Source of the DNA: an uncultured Actinomycetes bacterium
Lineage (GTDB): Bacteria; Actinomycetota; Thermoleophilia; Solirubrobacterales; Solirubrobacteraceae
DNA length: 5,831 bases
NCBI GenBank assembly: GCA_937888775.1
Contig: CALAQT010000475.1
Span: 1-5,831, forward strand
Reading direction: 5' to 3'
Below are positions 4,089 through 5,831 of this stretch, piece by piece (position 1 is the first letter of the stretch; every line of letters starts with the position of its first letter). The position numbers and the translations under genes are program-made. The notes under the pieces were generated by a model. It was not told the origin of the DNA and ran no database searches. It saw nothing but the letters and a program-made list of their open reading frames with translations.

Positions 4089-5594
4089 ATGCCAACCAAC
4101 CTCGCACAGCTTCTAACCGAGACAGCCTCCAAGCACGGCGATCGGCCAGCGCTCAAGCTTGACGACAACGTCGTCACCTACGAGAGTCTCAACGAGGGCG
4201 CCGCGCGGGTGGCCGGCCTTCTGAAAGAAAGAGGCCTTCAGCCGGGTGACCGCGTCGGGATCATGCTTCCCAACGTGCCGTACTTCGGGATGGTCTACTA
4301 CGGCGTGTTGCGTGCCGGCGGCGTCGTGGTGCCGATGAACGTGCTGCTCAAGGAGCGGGAGGTGAGCTTCTATCTCTCAGACTCCGGCGCTAAGCAGCTG
4401 TTCGCGTGGCACGACTTCGCCGCGGCCGCCGAGGAGGGCGCCAAGCAATCTGGGACTGAAGTGATCATCGTCAACCCCGGAGAGTTCGAGCAGCTGCTGG
4501 CCGGCGCGCCGCGCGAACCCGACGACGTCGAGCGCGACCTCGCCGACACGGCGGTGATCCTCTACACCTCCGGCACCACGGGCACGCCCAAGGGCGCCGA
4601 GCTGACGCACTTCAACATGCTCGAGAACTGCCGCCACGGTGGCACCGAGCTCGTGCACGTCTCTGAACAGGACGTGATCTTTGGCGCGCTGCCGTTGTTT
4701 CACTCCTTCGGGCAGACCTGCTGCCTGAACACCGGGGTGCGGGCCGGCGCATGCCTGACGATGATCCCACGATTTGAGCCCGGCAAGGCGATGGAGATCA
4801 TCCAGCGCGACAAGGTCACGCTGTTTGACGGCGTGCCGACGATGTACCACGCGATGCTCAATTATCCGGAGCGCGAGCGCTACGATGTGTCGTGCTTGCA
4901 CACCTGCGTCTCTGGTGGCTCAGCGATGCCGGTGGAAGTCATGCGCGGCTTCGAAGCGGCGTTCGGCTGTGTCATCCTGGAGGGGTATGGCCTCTCCGAG
5001 AGCTCGCCGGTGGCGTCGTTTAACCATCCCGGGCGCGAGCGCAAGCCCGGCTCGATCGGGACCCCGATCCGGGGCGTCGAGATGAAGGTCGTTGACGACG
5101 AGGGCAACATGCTGCCCACCCGCGAGGTCGGCGAGATCGCGATCCGCGGCCATAACGTGATGAAGGGCTATTGGGGCCGTCCGGACGCGACCGCCGAGGT
5201 GCTCAAGGACGGTTGGTTGCTGACCGGTGACCTGGCGTGGATGGACGAGGACGGCTACTTCTTCATCGTCGATCGCAAGAAGGAGATGATCATCCGGGGT
5301 GGTTATAACGTCTATCCGCGCGAGATCGAGGAAGTGCTCTACGAGCACCCCGCGGTGCTCGAGGCCGCGGTGATCGGCGTTCCCGACGAGGCATTGGGCG
5401 AGGAAGTCGGCGCGGCGGTAGTCCTGCGGTCCGGGAAAGACGCCGATAGCGACGACATCCGTGAGTTCGTCAAAGACCGGGTAGCCGCGTACAAGTACCC
5501 GCGGCAGATCTGGTTCATCGACGAGCTACCCAAGGGCTCGACCGGCAAGATTCTCAAGCGCGAGATCTCCGTGCCCCACTCCGCAGCCCGGTAA
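4089..5594 (+). CDS. Long/medium-chain fatty-acid--CoA ligase (FadD-type, ANL superfamily)
   Basis: This is a complete 501-residue acyl-CoA synthetase, a normal length for compact FadD-type enzymes. It uses ATP to adenylate a carboxylic acid and then transfers the acyl group to CoA in the cytoplasm. All core motifs are present: the phosphate-binding loop Y-T-S-G-T-T-G-T-P-K-G (159-169), L-P-L-F-H-S-F-G (201-208), G-Y-G-L-S-E-S-S-P (299-307), L-L-T-G-D (377-381) with the ribose-binding Asp, the hinge D-R-K-K-E-M-I-I-R-G-G-Y-N-V-Y-P (395-410), and P-K-G-S-T-G-K (481-487) with catalytic Lys487. No signal or membrane segment is seen, so a soluble enzyme is expected. The motifs do not reveal chain length. 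It is transcribed away from the acetate transporter, and an IS3 scrap lies immediately upstream of its ribosome binding site, so its original promoter may have been displaced. Other ANL ligases (cyclohexanecarboxylate, bile acid, cinnamate) are possible alternatives. Confidence 0.93.
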   Translation: MPTNLAQLLTETASKHGDRPALKLDDNVVTYESLNEGAARVAGLLKERGLQPGDRVGIMLPNVPYFGMVYYGVLRAGGVVVPMNVLLKEREVSFYLSDSGAKQLFAWHDFAAAAEEGAKQSGTEVIIVNPGEFEQLLAGAPREPDDVERDLADTAVILYTSGTTGTPKGAELTHFNMLENCRHGGTELVHVSEQDVIFGALPLFHSFGQTCCLNTGVRAGACLTMIPRFEPGKAMEIIQRDKVTLFDGVPTMYHAMLNYPERERYDVSCLHTCVSGGSAMPVEVMRGFEAAFGCVILEGYGLSESSPVASFNHPGRERKPGSIGTPIRGVEMKVVDDEGNMLPTREVGEIAIRGHNVMKGYWGRPDATAEVLKDGWLLTGDLAWMDEDGYFFIVDRKKEMIIRGGYNVYPREIEEVLYEHPAVLEAAVIGVPDEALGEEVGAAVVLRSGKDADSDDIREFVKDRVAAYKYPRQIWFIDELPKGSTGKILKREISVPHSAAR

Positions 5595-5602
5595 CGCAAT
5601 CT

Positions 5603-5647
5603 GCGAGCGGCGTGTAGCCGAGGCGGGGGCGCCTACCCGCCGTTCGC
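5603..5647 (+). terminator. Hairpin after the acyl-CoA ligase gene
   Basis: GCGAGCGGCG (5603-5612) pairs with CGCCGTTCGC (5638-5647) with one G-U pair. An alternative inner stem, GGCGGG (5622-5627) with CCCGCC (5636-5641), competes with it. It starts 8 nt after the stop codon and has no T-run, so termination is plausible but weakly supported. From 5648 to the window end I see no gene that I can support. The frame following the ligase stop stays open to the edge but has no usual start. Confidence 0.45.
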
Positions 5648-5831
5648 GACCAGCGTGCGGTGCTCCGCCTGCCTAGCCGTGCGCGGCGGGACCTTTCCGA
5701 TCCTGTCGAGCCTGGGTACCGAGGTCAACGCGCGACTACGCAGCGCTAGCGGTAGTCACCCCGGTGTGCAGGGATGGTGGGCTCGGTCAAGATGGGTGTA
5801 TGGACGAGAGCGGCGGGTCGGTGAATGGTGG

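Noticed and set aside
3754..4107. Minus-strand open frame of 117 codons in the transporter-ligase gap
   Set aside because: Its translation is arginine/proline-rich and unlike any family I know. The protein-like signal in this region lies in a different frame (the IS3 transposase end), and the frame overlaps the ligase start.
4377..4901. Minus-strand open frame of 174 codons inside the ligase gene
   Set aside because: It is fully antisense to a clear acyl-CoA ligase and is histidine/arginine/valine-rich, a mirror of the coding codon bias.
5595..5831. Frame continuing after the ligase stop, open to the window edge, with a C-S-A-C pair; also an ATG at 5800
   Set aside because: There is no ATG/GTG start with a ribosome binding site for the long frame and no family recognised. 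The ATG at 5800 leaves only ten codons in the window.

Overview
This is a GC-rich chromosomal window with an actinobacterial character. Strong AGAGGAGG-type ribosome binding sites, the protein styles (a SatP/YaaH acetate transporter, a FadD-type acyl-CoA ligase, a TetR regulator coupled to an NAD(P)-binding oxidoreductase) and hairpin terminators without U-tracts all fit Actinomycetota. A Thermoleophilia (Solirubrobacter-like) source is my guess and is not shown by the sequence. Five intact genes are supported, and the rest is largely decayed DNA.

Layout. Positions 1-40 hold a strong terminator hairpin belonging to a gene left of the window. Positions 41-540 carry no intact gene, only a possible fragment of a secreted or beta-propeller-like protein. 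Positions 545-731 are the frameshifted N-terminal half of a GNAT acetyltransferase, cut off just before an exact 46-bp tandem duplication (758-849). Next, on the minus strand, is a two-gene unit: a TetR regulator (2393 to 1752) whose stop overlaps the start of an NmrA/epimerase-like oxidoreductase (1752 to 817). Upstream of it, also on the minus strand, are a small four-cysteine zinc-ribbon protein (2818 to 2567) and a six-helix acetate/succinate transporter (3572 to 2871), separated by a very stable hairpin. Divergent from the transporter is a complete 501-residue acyl-CoA ligase on the plus strand (4089-5594). The 516-bp gap between them contains a perfect 12-bp inverted repeat near the transporter gene, a three-layer inverted repeat (3826-3936), and what reads as the C-terminal scrap of an IS3-family transposase running up to the ligase ribosome binding site.

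How the genes may work together. The transporter can bring in acetate or other small monocarboxylates and the ligase activates carboxylic acids as acyl-CoA, so the divergent pair fits carboxylic-acid or lipid metabolism. This is inference from neighbourhood only. The TetR protein probably controls its own coupled oxidoreductase gene. I see no clear new multi-gene system. The most unusual parts are the structured, IS-scarred intergenic region at 3573-4088 and the broken gene plus tandem duplication at 545-849.
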